Assembly (NCBI GenBank): GCA_959606065.1
Contig: CAUHHV010000025.1
Location: 1-28,720, forward strand
Reading direction: 5' to 3'
Origin: an uncultured Collinsella sp.
GTDB taxonomy: Bacteria; Actinomycetota; Coriobacteriia; Coriobacteriales; Coriobacteriaceae
Length of the DNA: 28,720 bases
How positions within the stretch are numbered: the stretch's first letter is position 1; each line of letters begins with the position of its first letter. Under the pieces are notes generated by a model. It saw only the letters and a program-made list of their open reading frames with translations, ran no database searches and was not told where the DNA came from. A program made the position numbers and the translations under genes. Shown one piece after another: positions 6,784-14,295 of this stretch.

Positions 6784-8514
6784 CTACATACGCCCCAATT
6801 CGCCCACGATATGGCCCACGCGGTCCTCAGGCTCCTTGACCTCGACGCCGTTGTAGCGGAAGAACCGCGCCGGATCGTGCATCAGATCCTCGAGCGGCAC
6901 CAGCACAAAGTCGCGCTCGCCGATCAGCGGATGCGGCAGGCGCAGCTTTTTGCCGCCGTGGGTCTCGCCGTCCATCCACAGCAGATCCAGGTCGATGGTG
7001 CGCGGACCGTTGGCCTTGGCCTTTTTGGAACGGTCGCGGCCCAGCTCGGCCTCGATCTTCATGAGCTCGTCGAGCAGCACCAACGGCGCCAGCTCGGTCT
7101 TAATCTCGATGACGGCGTTGGCAAACGCGTCCTGGCGCATCTCGTAGGCCGGCTCGCTCTCGTAGATCTTGGAGGAGTTAGACACGCAGGTGAGTGGAAT
7201 CTCGGCGATCATGTCGCGTGCGGCGCGGATGTTGTCACAGCGGTGCCCCAGGTTGGAGCCCACGGCCACAAACGCGCGACGCGCCTGCGGCTTGGCAACC
7301 GCCCAGTAGCCGTTCAGGAACTGCGCAAAACCCGCGGCGTCGTGCACGCGCACGATGTTGGCACCGGCCTGGATGGCGCCCAGGCACACGCCAAACGTAG
7401 CGGCATCGCGCTCGGCGGCCTCGGTCACGCCCGAGACGGCGCCCACAAAGCGCTTGCGCGATACGGCGCACATGAGCGGATAGCCCAGTGACGCCATCTT
7501 GGCAGTCTCGCGCTGGATGACGATGTCCTCGTTGGCCGTCTTGCCAAAGCCCGGACCGGGATCGATGCAGATGCGGTCGCGCGACACGCCGGCGTGGATG
7601 AGCGCGCGGGCCTGGTCGGACAGAAAGCCCATGACGCGGCGCATGATGGGCGCCGAATCGGGCAGGGTGAAGCGGCGGAGCTGCGAGGTGGGCACGTAGG
7701 CTTCCTCGCGGCGGGCGCTGCGGCGCATCATGGCGGCCAGGCGGTCATTGGGCTCCGATGCGGCCTCGGTGGCCTCGGGCGCGGGCGCGACGGTCTCGGC
7801 GGCAGCAGCCTGCTCGGCGGCCGGCGTCTCCTGCTCGCTTGCAGGCTCGGTCGCGGGCTCAGGTTCGCCAAACGGCAACGAAGGCTGCACCACGCCACCC
7901 GGAAGCTTGGCCTCCGGCTTAGGCTCACCCAGCAACTTGCCGCGACGGCGGCGAGCCGGCTTCTCAGCCTCACGCGCCTTCTCGGCAGCCGCCTCGCGCG
8001 CCTTCTCGGCAACAAACGCCGCAGCCGAGGTATCGAGCTGCACCGTTGCGTGCGTGCGTGCGGGCGCGGCGACCTCGCCGGCATGCATCACGATGACGCC
8101 GCAGGTGCTCGTCTTAACAAACTCGACCATCTTGGGGTCGGTGAAGCCGGTCACGTCGTTGACGATCGAGGCGCCGCAGCGCACGGCCGCCTTGGCAACC
8201 GCCACATGACGCGTATCAATCGAGACGATGGCCCCCTCTTTGGCCAGCGCGCGCACCACGGGCAGCACGCGGCGCGCTTCCTCATCGGGATTGACCGGGG
8301 TAAAGCCGGGACGTGTGGACTCACCGCCCACGTCGATGATGTCGGCGCCGGCGTCGAGCATCGCCAGGCCATACTCGATCGCGGCATCCGGGTCGAAATG
8401 CTCCCCGCCATCGCTAAACGAATCGGGCGTCACGTTGAGGACGCCCATGATGCGCGGACGGTCAAAGCTGAGCTCATACTTTCCGCACCGCCATGTCTTG
8501 CTGTCGTTCGCCAT
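6784..8514 (-). CDS. Fused dihydropteroate synthase - HPPK with long internal insertion
   Basis: A 576-residue bifunctional folate enzyme. The N-terminal half is dihydropteroate synthase (FolP), joining pterin pyrophosphate and p-aminobenzoate: GVLNVTPDSFSDGG (24-37), DVGGESTRPG (61-70), SIDT (98-101), then DPGPGFGKT (318-326), SRKRF (352-356) and IVRVHD (387-392). The C-terminal half (about 412-576) is 6-hydroxymethyl-dihydropterin pyrophosphokinase (FolK), with AVGSNLG (417-423) and the signature GPRTIDLDLL (503-512). FolK makes the substrate of FolP, so the fusion couples two consecutive steps. Between IVMHAG (141-146) and VMGFL (294-298) lie about 145 residues rich in Ala, Glu, Pro and Arg, where other DHPS enzymes have a short loop. 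The ATG at 8514 has AGGAGG six bases upstream. Confidence 0.93.
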   Translation of the reverse strand: MANDSKTWRCGKYELSFDRPRIMGVLNVTPDSFSDGGEHFDPDAAIEYGLAMLDAGADIIDVGGESTRPGFTPVNPDEEARRVLPVVRALAKEGAIVSIDTRHVAVAKAAVRCGASIVNDVTGFTDPKMVEFVKTSTCGVIVMHAGEVAAPARTHATVQLDTSAAAFVAEKAREAAAEKAREAEKPARRRRGKLLGEPKPEAKLPGGVVQPSLPFGEPEPATEPASEQETPAAEQAAAAETVAPAPEATEAASEPNDRLAAMMRRSARREEAYVPTSQLRRFTLPDSAPIMRRVMGFLSDQARALIHAGVSRDRICIDPGPGFGKTANEDIVIQRETAKMASLGYPLMCAVSRKRFVGAVSGVTEAAERDAATFGVCLGAIQAGANIVRVHDAAGFAQFLNGYWAVAKPQARRAFVAVGSNLGHRCDNIRAARDMIAEIPLTCVSNSSKIYESEPAYEMRQDAFANAVIEIKTELAPLVLLDELMKIEAELGRDRSKKAKANGPRTIDLDLLWMDGETHGGKKLRLPHPLIGERDFVLVPLEDLMHDPARFFRYNGVEVKEPEDRVGHIVGELGRM

Positions 8515-8609
8515 GAACATCCTCCTAAAATGCCCACGCCGCCGAGCTTGGGGAGCTGGCGGCGGGGTCGCTTTGCACTCAGTCTTTCTATTGTATCCGC
8601 GCACGCGGG

Positions 8610-9362
8610 CTAGAACGCAAACGCGGCCGCGATGTCGCAAGAAATCAGCAGGTCGGCATTTGCATCCTGATCGGTGGGAGCAAGGTTGCATATGGCCAGC
8701 GTATCGCCGGTAAAGTATCGCGTAAGGCCTGCCGCCGGATACACCACGAGCGAGGTTCCGCCCACGACAAGGGCATCGGCCGCGACGATGGCGGCAACGG
8801 CACCGGTCAACACGTGCTCGTCGAGCGGCTCTTCGTAGAGCACCACATCGGGCTTGATGCGACCACCGCACGCGGGGCACACGGGCACGCCCGCGGCGTC
8901 CTCGTGCTCGCGCGAGCAAATCCACTCGGCGCTATAGACCGCTCCGCACGACTGGCAAATGTTGCGATGGACCGATCCGTGCAACTCAAACACGCGCTGC
9001 GAGCCCGCCATCTGATGCAAGCCGTCGATGTTTTGCGTCACCACGGCATCAAGCTTGCCGACGCGCTCCAGCTCGGCCAGCTTGGTGTGGCAGCGGTTGG
9101 GCTTAGCGTTAAGCGCGATCATCTTGGTTCGGTAAAAGTCGAAGAACTCCGCCGGATGTGTCTCGTAAAAGCTGTGCGACAGCATGGTCTCGGGCGGATA
9201 GGCAAACTGCTGGTGATACAGGCCGTCCACGCTGCGGAAATCGGGGATGCCGCTCGCCGTGGAAACACCCGCGCCGCCAAAGAAGACCACGCGCTTGTGG
9301 GTATCAAAAAGCTCCGCCAGCGCGGCGGAGGCCTGCTTGGGATCCGATATTGCCTGCGTCAT
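8610..9362 (-). CDS. NAD-dependent protein deacylase, Sir2 family
   Basis: A 250-residue sirtuin (CobB-like) that removes acyl groups from lysines using NAD+ and yields nicotinamide and O-acyl-ADP-ribose. The NAD-binding motif GAGVSTASGIPDFR (30-43), TQNIDGLHQ (109-117) and the catalytic histidine in ELHG (H128) are intact. Four zinc cysteines are in place: C136 and C139, C162 and C165. The late motif PDVVLYEE has Tyr where Phe is common. The start at 9362 is supported by GGAGGG six bases upstream; the frame extends further but without a ribosome site. It is followed after 95 bases by the folate gene on the same strand, so co-transcription is possible. Confidence 0.93.
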   Translation of the reverse strand: MTQAISDPKQASAALAELFDTHKRVVFFGGAGVSTASGIPDFRSVDGLYHQQFAYPPETMLSHSFYETHPAEFFDFYRTKMIALNAKPNRCHTKLAELERVGKLDAVVTQNIDGLHQMAGSQRVFELHGSVHRNICQSCGAVYSAEWICSREHEDAAGVPVCPACGGRIKPDVVLYEEPLDEHVLTGAVAAIVAADALVVGGTSLVVYPAAGLTRYFTGDTLAICNLAPTDQDANADLLISCDIAAAFAF

Positions 9363-9497
9363 ATGAGCCCTCCGTCCTTGTTGATCGGGCGGCGTCGGGC
9401 GATGTCCCAGCATGCGACCTTTAAGTCAGCATGCGCGGAGCCCACCCCGCCCCTGTTGCGCTAATCTTAAGCCTGCCAACCCCGTCGAAAGGACACC

Positions 9498-10316
9498 ATG
9501 CCTCAGACTTACACTTTCGCCTCGTGGAACGTCAACGGCCTGCGCGCCGTGCTCAAAAAGGACCCGAGCTTTATCCAGATCGCGCAAGAACTCGACGTCG
9601 ATATCCTGGCGCTGCAAGAGACCAAGTTGCAAGAAGGCCAGGTCGATATTGACCTGCCCGGCTATCACCAAACCTGGAGCTACGCCGAGCGTAAAGGCTA
9701 TTCGGGCACTGCGGTCTTTAGCCGCCAGAAACCGCTGCGCGTGCTGCACGCCGACGCACTGCTACCCTACGCCGGCGAGAACGAGGCGGCCGAGCTCGTC
9801 GCCCAAGCCGCAACCGAGGGCCGCGTCTGCGCGCTGGAGTTCGACAAGTTCTGGTTTGTCGACGTCTATACACCCAACGCCCAAAATGAACTCGCCCGCA
9901 TCGACGTGCGCATGGCCTGGGACGATGCTTACCGCGGCTTTTTGAACACGCTCGAGCGCGAGACCGGCAAACCCGTCGTGACCTGCGGCGACTTTAACGT
10001 GGCGCACGAGGAGATCGACCTTAAGAACCCCAAATCCAACCGCGGCAACGCCGGCTTTTCGGACGAAGAGCGCGGCAAGTTTACCGAGCTGCTCGACGCC
10101 GGTTTTACCGATACCTGGCGCGCGGCAAACCCCGACGTCGAGGGCGTCTACAGCTGGTGGAGCTATCGCTTTAATGCCCGCAAGAACAACGCCGGCTGGC
10201 GCATCGACTACTTCCTGGTAAGCGACGCAATCGCCGACAACGTACGCGACACCGGCATCCGCGGCGACATCTTCGGCAGCGACCACTGCCCCGTCACCCT
10301 CACGCTGGAGCTTTAG
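9498..10316 (+). CDS. xth: Exodeoxyribonuclease III (AP endonuclease)
   Basis: A 272-residue DNA repair nuclease of the exonuclease III/AP endonuclease family, which cuts DNA at abasic sites and trims 3' ends. All catalytic motifs are visible: SWNVNGLRA (9-17), LQETKL with metal ligand E41, GYSGTA (67-72), VYTPN (123-127), GDFNVAH with D165 and N167, GWRIDYF (233-239), and the general-base pair in SDHCPV (261-266). The length matches the family. The ATG has AAAGGA upstream (9489-9494). The gene is convergent with the ECF transporter genes and divergent from the sirtuin gene, with 135 bases between the starts. Confidence 0.95.
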   Translation: MPQTYTFASWNVNGLRAVLKKDPSFIQIAQELDVDILALQETKLQEGQVDIDLPGYHQTWSYAERKGYSGTAVFSRQKPLRVLHADALLPYAGENEAAELVAQAATEGRVCALEFDKFWFVDVYTPNAQNELARIDVRMAWDDAYRGFLNTLERETGKPVVTCGDFNVAHEEIDLKNPKSNRGNAGFSDEERGKFTELLDAGFTDTWRAANPDVEGVYSWWSYRFNARKNNAGWRIDYFLVSDAIADNVRDTGIRGDIFGSDHCPVTLTLEL

Positions 10317-10335
10317 CCCCAACTGATCCCCTAGG

Positions 10336-10360
10336 GACGGAGGAAAACGGATCATTTTGG
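10336..10360 (+). repeat. Direct repeat, left copy (GACGG..GAAAACGGATCA)
   Basis: A 25-base sequence that recurs at 10586-10610 with two differences. The two copies flank the large palindrome at 10379-10562. The preceding CTAGGGACGG is also reminiscent of the GGGGACAG motif used by repeats elsewhere in the window. Confidence 0.75.
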
Positions 10361-10378
10361 GCCTCGTGAGGGTATCCG

Positions 10379-10562
10379 CGTGACCCATCCGCCACGAAAC
10401 ACGCCCATCTACTACGTTTAAGCCACCACCCTCAACCACAGCGAACAACGCAAAAAGAAAACCGCAGGTAGAAAGCCTGCGGTTTTTCATAAAACGCGGT
10501 TGTGTTTGGGGGTGTCGGGCCAAACGTAGTAGATAGGCCGATTCCGTGGCGGGCGGGTTCAG
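10379..10562. repeat. Large imperfect palindrome centred on a terminator hairpin
   Basis: About 60 bases on the left (10379-10438) pair imperfectly with about 60 on the right (10502-10562). The exact core is ATCTACTACGTTT (10407-10419) with its complement at 10522-10534. The midpoint coincides with the hairpin at 10458-10487, so hairpin and arms form a single element of roughly 185 bases. Confidence 0.75.
10458..10487 (+). terminator. Bidirectional-looking terminator after the exonuclease gene
   Basis: An 11-bp stem (10458-10468 with 10476-10486, arm AAAACCGCAGG) with a 7-base loop, followed by T residues on the plus strand and by T-rich sequence on the minus strand. It lies about 140 bases after the stop of the exonuclease gene. 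Confidence 0.8.
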
Positions 10563-10585
10563 CTGATTCCCCGGGGATGTCTGGA

Positions 10586-10610
10586 GACGGAAGAAAACGG
10601 ATCAATTTGG
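10586..10610 (+). repeat. Direct repeat, right copy
   Basis: Matches 10336-10360 at 23 of 25 positions and has the same orientation, placing the palindrome 10379-10562 between direct repeats. Confidence 0.75.
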
Positions 10611-10643
10611 CTCTTGAGGGCCACGATGCCCGTCTATCAACCG

Positions 10644-10811
10644 GCCATTTCAAAACTATGCCGGTTTACGGGGCTAAATCGCAAACCCCCAACCATACGC
10701 AATTCCGAGATAATAAAACCGCAGGTGAACGGCTTGCTCTATTTCGAAAAACGCCGGCATGGTCTGCCTGCGCCAATCTAGCCCCGTAAACCGGCATAGT
10801 TTTGAAATGGC
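10644..10811. repeat. 168-bp element with perfect 33-bp inverted ends
   Basis: Positions 10644-10676 are the exact reverse complement of 10779-10811, with 102 bases between. The interior has no open frame of note. No convincing target-site duplication flanks the ends. The structure resembles a miniature inverted-repeat element or a very long hairpin; it sits 38 bases from the end of the ECF S-component gene and could also stop that transcript. Confidence 0.85.
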
Positions 10812-10849
10812 ACTTCGACAGTATTGATTCCGCCCCGGCGCAACCAGCC

Positions 10850-11563
10850 CTACAGCCCGTATTTCACGACGACACGGTTAATGCGATGGCACCAAGGCTT
10901 GTACAAGGCGGCCAAAAACACGCAGGTCGCAAGGCCGTGCGTAATATCGAACGGCACTGCCGTGGCAAGACGCGCCACGGCACCCGCCCAAGTAGGCGGC
11001 TGTACAAAACCAATGATGTCATATGCGTTGATCACGACGCCATAGAGCAGGCCCGACGCAAAGCCGTACGCCAGCAGTGCTGGCATGCGCACGGTGCCGT
11101 CGACGCGGTCGAACGCACCCGCATGCGCTAGCGCGCCGCCAACATAGCCAACCAGCCCCCAGGCATACATCTGCCACGGCGTCCACATGCCCTGTCCAAA
11201 AAAGAAATTGCTGGTCAGCGCCGCCAGCGCGCCAACCATAAAACCATTGCGGCGACCAAGCGTCGCCCCCGCGATAATGGCGATAGCGCTCACGGGCTTA
11301 AAATCGGGAATGGGCCCAAACAGGATGCGCCCCGCCGCGGCCAGCGCCGCCAGCACCAGCGTGGGCATGATCTGGCGCAGGCCTGGACGTGATGTCTCAT
11401 AGCCCGCAAAAAACAGTGCGAGCACGAGCGCCACTACAACCAGCATGGCAAGCGCCGCCTGCTCAATGCCCGCCAGCAACGCCGCAGTCATCACCGCTGG
11501 CACCGCCAACAACAGCGGGATCTCCATTTTTGTGAGTAGGCGTGAGGCGCGATGATCCGTCAT
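10850..11563 (-). CDS. ECF transporter S component (substrate-binding membrane protein)
   Basis: A 237-residue hydrophobic protein with about six membrane segments (for example residues 14-33, 35-53 and 64-80). It holds the S-component-like stretch GRILFGPIPDFKPVSAI followed by LGRRNGFMVGALAALTSN and GQGMWTPWQM. In ECF transporters the S subunit captures a vitamin or metal and docks onto EcfT. It is the third gene of an EcfT-EcfA-EcfS operon. The ATG at 11563 follows the EcfA stop by four bases; a TTG at 11596 inside ecfA is an alternative start. The substrate cannot be told from sequence, and no riboswitch was recognised. Confidence 0.8.
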   Translation of the reverse strand: MTDHRASRLLTKMEIPLLLAVPAVMTAALLAGIEQAALAMLVVVALVLALFFAGYETSRPGLRQIMPTLVLAALAAAGRILFGPIPDFKPVSAIAIIAGATLGRRNGFMVGALAALTSNFFFGQGMWTPWQMYAWGLVGYVGGALAHAGAFDRVDGTVRMPALLAYGFASGLLYGVVINAYDIIGFVQPPTWAGAVARLATAVPFDITHGLATCVFLAALYKPWCHRINRVVVKYGL

Positions 11564-11567
11564 CCCA

Positions 11568-13211
11568 TCACGCCCTATAAAACACGTTGTCGGCAAAGAA
11601 ATCTGCCGGAGGCTCCATGCAGGCGATCTCGCCGTCGAACATCATGGCGACGTCGTCGGACACCTGCTCGGCAAAGTCTAAGTCGTGCGTGGCCATGATG
11701 ACGGTACCGCCGGCGTTCGCATGCTCGCACAGGGCGCGGGCGATGATGCGGCGGCTGGCCAAGTCCAAACCCTTGGTGGGCTCATCAAGCAGCAGCAGCT
11801 CCGGACCAATCAACAGCAGCTTTGCCAACGCAAGCAGCTGGCGCTGACCGCCCGAAAGATCATACGGGTGACGCGCCTCCAAGCCCGCCAGGCCCAGGCG
11901 CGCTGTCTGCTCCCGTGCTGCGACCTCGTCGTATCCGCAAGTCGAAGCCCATTCCATCAGCTCGTCGCGCACCGTTTCGGCAACCAGCAATGCCTTGGGA
12001 TTCTGCGGCAGCAGCGCCGCCGAAGCCGTCCCGCGCACCATGCGGCCGCGCTGCAGCTTAGCCGTCTTGGCCAGCACCGAGAGCATCGTCGACTTACCGC
12101 ATCCGTTGCCGCCCACGACCGCATGCACCGCGCCGGCTGAAAACGTCACATCGAGCCCGCGCAGCACCCAGCCGCCAACGCGATCGTAGCGAAACCAGCC
12201 TTCCGACAGGGTGGCAGCCGATCCGCCGTGCATTTTTTGGAGTATTCTGCGTCCACCGGCACGCGACGGCGCCCCCGAGTCGTTCTGCGGCTGAATTTGT
12301 GCCTCAAATTCAGCCGATTTGCCCGATTTCAGTCCCATTTTTGCACCCGGAGCGACCCCGCGCGGGTCCAAAGAACCCAGCTGACCACTGGCGCTGCTGA
12401 ATACTCCGTTTTTTGCACATCGGACGGCACCCCACCCCAACATGTCGTCGGAAAACAACGATTCTCGGCGTCCCAAAGAAGCCATATCCGCCACCTCGCG
12501 CACGCGACCGTCCTCAATCCGGTACGCACACGTCGCATACTCGAGCATTGGGCGCGGTTGATGCGTAGCCACAACAACCGTGCAGCCCAACTCACGGTTC
12601 ACGCGAAACAGCGCGTGCAGAAAATTCTTCTCGGCAACGGGATCGAGCTGAGACGTGGGCTCGTCGAGTAGCAGCACACGCGGACGCAGCGCCAGGACGG
12701 CGGCAAGCGACAGCAGCTGCTTGCGGCCGCCCGAAAGCGTATCGGTATCGCGATGAAGCCAGTCCTCCAGACCAAAGAAATAGCTGGTCTCAGCTACGCG
12801 ACGGCGCATCTCATCACGTGCTAGCCCCAAGTTTTCCAGGCCAAACGCCATCTCGTGCCACACGGTCTCGCACACAATCTGGTTCTCGGGATCCTGAAAC
12901 ACGTAGCCCACGCGCTCCGCAGACGCGCGCACGTCCATGTCGGCAACGTTCTCGCCCAGCACGCGCGCATCGCCAGTGCACTCGCCCGCCGGAGCGATCT
13001 CGGGCTTGAGCAGCGACAGCAGCGTCGACTTACCCGATCCGGTACCGCCAACAAGCAGCGCAAATGCACCTTGGGGGACAGACCAGTCGAGCCCCTCGAG
13101 CACCGCAGCATCAGCCCCGGGGTAGGTAAAGCTCAGGCTCCGCGCCTCAATCGCCGGCATATCCGGGTCGCACGCCGCGCCCGACACCGGGCCACTATCC
13201 AACCGAGCCAT
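11568..13211 (-). CDS. ECF transporter ATPase, two fused ABC domains (EcfA-EcfA')
   Basis: A 547-residue protein with two complete ABC ATPase domains that power an ECF importer. Domain 1 (about 20-245) has Walker A GGTGSGKS (55-62), Q106, signature LSGGRKQ (159-165) and LLLDEP (180-185). Domain 2 (about 335-547) has Walker A GGNGCGKS (367-374), signature LSGGQRQ and LLLLDEP. Most ECF systems encode the two ATPases separately, so this is a fusion. The linker (about 245-335) is low in conserved features and is encoded by a palindrome-rich, repeat-like block (12229-12420). The ATG overlaps the EcfT stop in TGATG, indicating coupled translation. Confidence 0.93.
   Translation of the reverse strand: MARLDSGPVSGAACDPDMPAIEARSLSFTYPGADAAVLEGLDWSVPQGAFALLVGGTGSGKSTLLSLLKPEIAPAGECTGDARVLGENVADMDVRASAERVGYVFQDPENQIVCETVWHEMAFGLENLGLARDEMRRRVAETSYFFGLEDWLHRDTDTLSGGRKQLLSLAAVLALRPRVLLLDEPTSQLDPVAEKNFLHALFRVNRELGCTVVVATHQPRPMLEYATCAYRIEDGRVREVADMASLGRRESLFSDDMLGWGAVRCAKNGVFSSASGQLGSLDPRGVAPGAKMGLKSGKSAEFEAQIQPQNDSGAPSRAGGRRILQKMHGGSAATLSEGWFRYDRVGGWVLRGLDVTFSAGAVHAVVGGNGCGKSTMLSVLAKTAKLQRGRMVRGTASAALLPQNPKALLVAETVRDELMEWASTCGYDEVAAREQTARLGLAGLEARHPYDLSGGQRQLLALAKLLLIGPELLLLDEPTKGLDLASRRIIARALCEHANAGGTVIMATHDLDFAEQVSDDVAMMFDGEIACMEPPADFFADNVFYRA
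12229..12420. repeat. Repeat-like block inside the EcfA linker
   Basis: GGAGTATTC (12239-12247) and GAATACTCC (12399-12407) form inverted ends, each next to a T-rich run and TGCA. An internal perfect 11-bp hairpin lies at 12289-12299 with 12305-12315 (GGCTGAATTTG). The block is translated in frame as linker residues about 264-328. That it is an inserted intergenic repeat is an inference. Confidence 0.5.
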
Positions 13212-14239
13212 CAGCCGAACCTCTTCTCGTCAATCGCATGCAGCACGCAGGGCAGCACCATCCAGGCAGCGTACACGACATAGCCCAGCCACGGCGCGGG
13301 CACCGAAAGCTGCGGGTAAAACGAATACTGCGCTGTCGCGGTCCATGCCACCGCCACCGCGGCGGCACCAAACACTGCAAGTCCAACCAGCGCGGCAGCA
13401 TCGCCGCGCCTCAGCCGATACCGCGCATACGTCGTACGGCGCGACGCAGCACCCCACCCGCGAGAGCGCATGGCATCCGCGCGCTCAAGCGAATCTTCCA
13501 TGCCCCAGCCCATCAGCACGCTCGATGCCCGCAGGCGCGAGCGCACGGGGTCAGCCGGCGCGCGTCCCGGTACATCAATCGCGTCCTGCACCGCCAGCAC
13601 CGTGCGGCCGCGGCGCAAAAACTGTGGGATAAGCCGCATGCACATCGAGATCATGAGCGCGATCACCGGCGCGGCGTTGCCCAAAAGCGCAAGCACCTTG
13701 TCGTAGCCAAGCATCGACGCCGCGGCCTCAAACCACAGCACGCTCGCCACAAACAGCCCACCCATGCACAGGCCGTACATCATGCTCTCCAAATACACCG
13801 CGCGCATGCCAATATGGAAAAGCTCGGTCGAGCCCGATGCGCTAAACAGCGGGTTGACCAGTGCAATGATCAAAATCACCGGCAGCTGCCAGCGAAGCGC
13901 GCCCAACGTGCGGGCAGCCCCGCGCGTCGCAAATCCATACGCCAACCCGCCCGCGAGCGACAGCGCGATCAGCACCGGTTGCATCGAGAACATGGTGAGC
14001 CCCAACGTCAGCACCATGTAGAGTGCCGGCACCGCCGGATGCGACATCGAGAATGCCGCGACGGGCTCGTTGCCCGATTCCTCTCGCATGATATCCACGG
14101 GCACCCCCGTCCCCTCGCTCAAACGACAACGCCGCAGCGCCTCCGCCATACACAACCAGCGCAAACGCCGCACCGCCGGCCCAAGCATCAGCTGCCGCAA
14201 ACCAATCGTTACGCGCTCATCATATGCCTGCGGTATCAT
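13211..14239 (-). CDS. ECF transporter T component (EcfT)
   Basis: A 342-residue integral membrane protein that couples the ECF ATPases to the S component. Several hydrophobic segments are visible, and the C-terminal cytoplasmic helices contain the EcfT signature SLERADAMRSRGW, of which the A-x-R-G motif contacts the ATPase. The N terminus (about 60 residues before the first strong membrane segment) is longer than usual. The start is uncertain: ATG 14239 or GTG 14266, neither with a good ribosome site. It is the first gene of the EcfT-EcfA-EcfS operon and is divergent from glmU, with 56 bases between the start codons. Confidence 0.85.
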   Translation of the reverse strand: MIPQAYDERVTIGLRQLMLGPAVRRLRWLCMAEALRRCRLSEGTGVPVDIMREESGNEPVAAFSMSHPAVPALYMVLTLGLTMFSMQPVLIALSLAGGLAYGFATRGAARTLGALRWQLPVILIIALVNPLFSASGSTELFHIGMRAVYLESMMYGLCMGGLFVASVLWFEAAASMLGYDKVLALLGNAAPVIALMISMCMRLIPQFLRRGRTVLAVQDAIDVPGRAPADPVRSRLRASSVLMGWGMEDSLERADAMRSRGWGAASRRTTYARYRLRRGDAAALVGLAVFGAAAVAVAWTATAQYSFYPQLSVPAPWLGYVVYAAWMVLPCVLHAIDEKRFG

Positions 14240-14295
14240 ATTGCGCCGTGTATCGTTTCCAAACACACGTCTCTAATAACGTAACAGGAGATCAC

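Noticed and set aside
8515..8925. Upstream extension of the folate-gene reading frame
   Set aside because: It overlaps the sirtuin gene in another frame and is arginine-rich nonsense; the AGGAGG site fixes the start at 8514.
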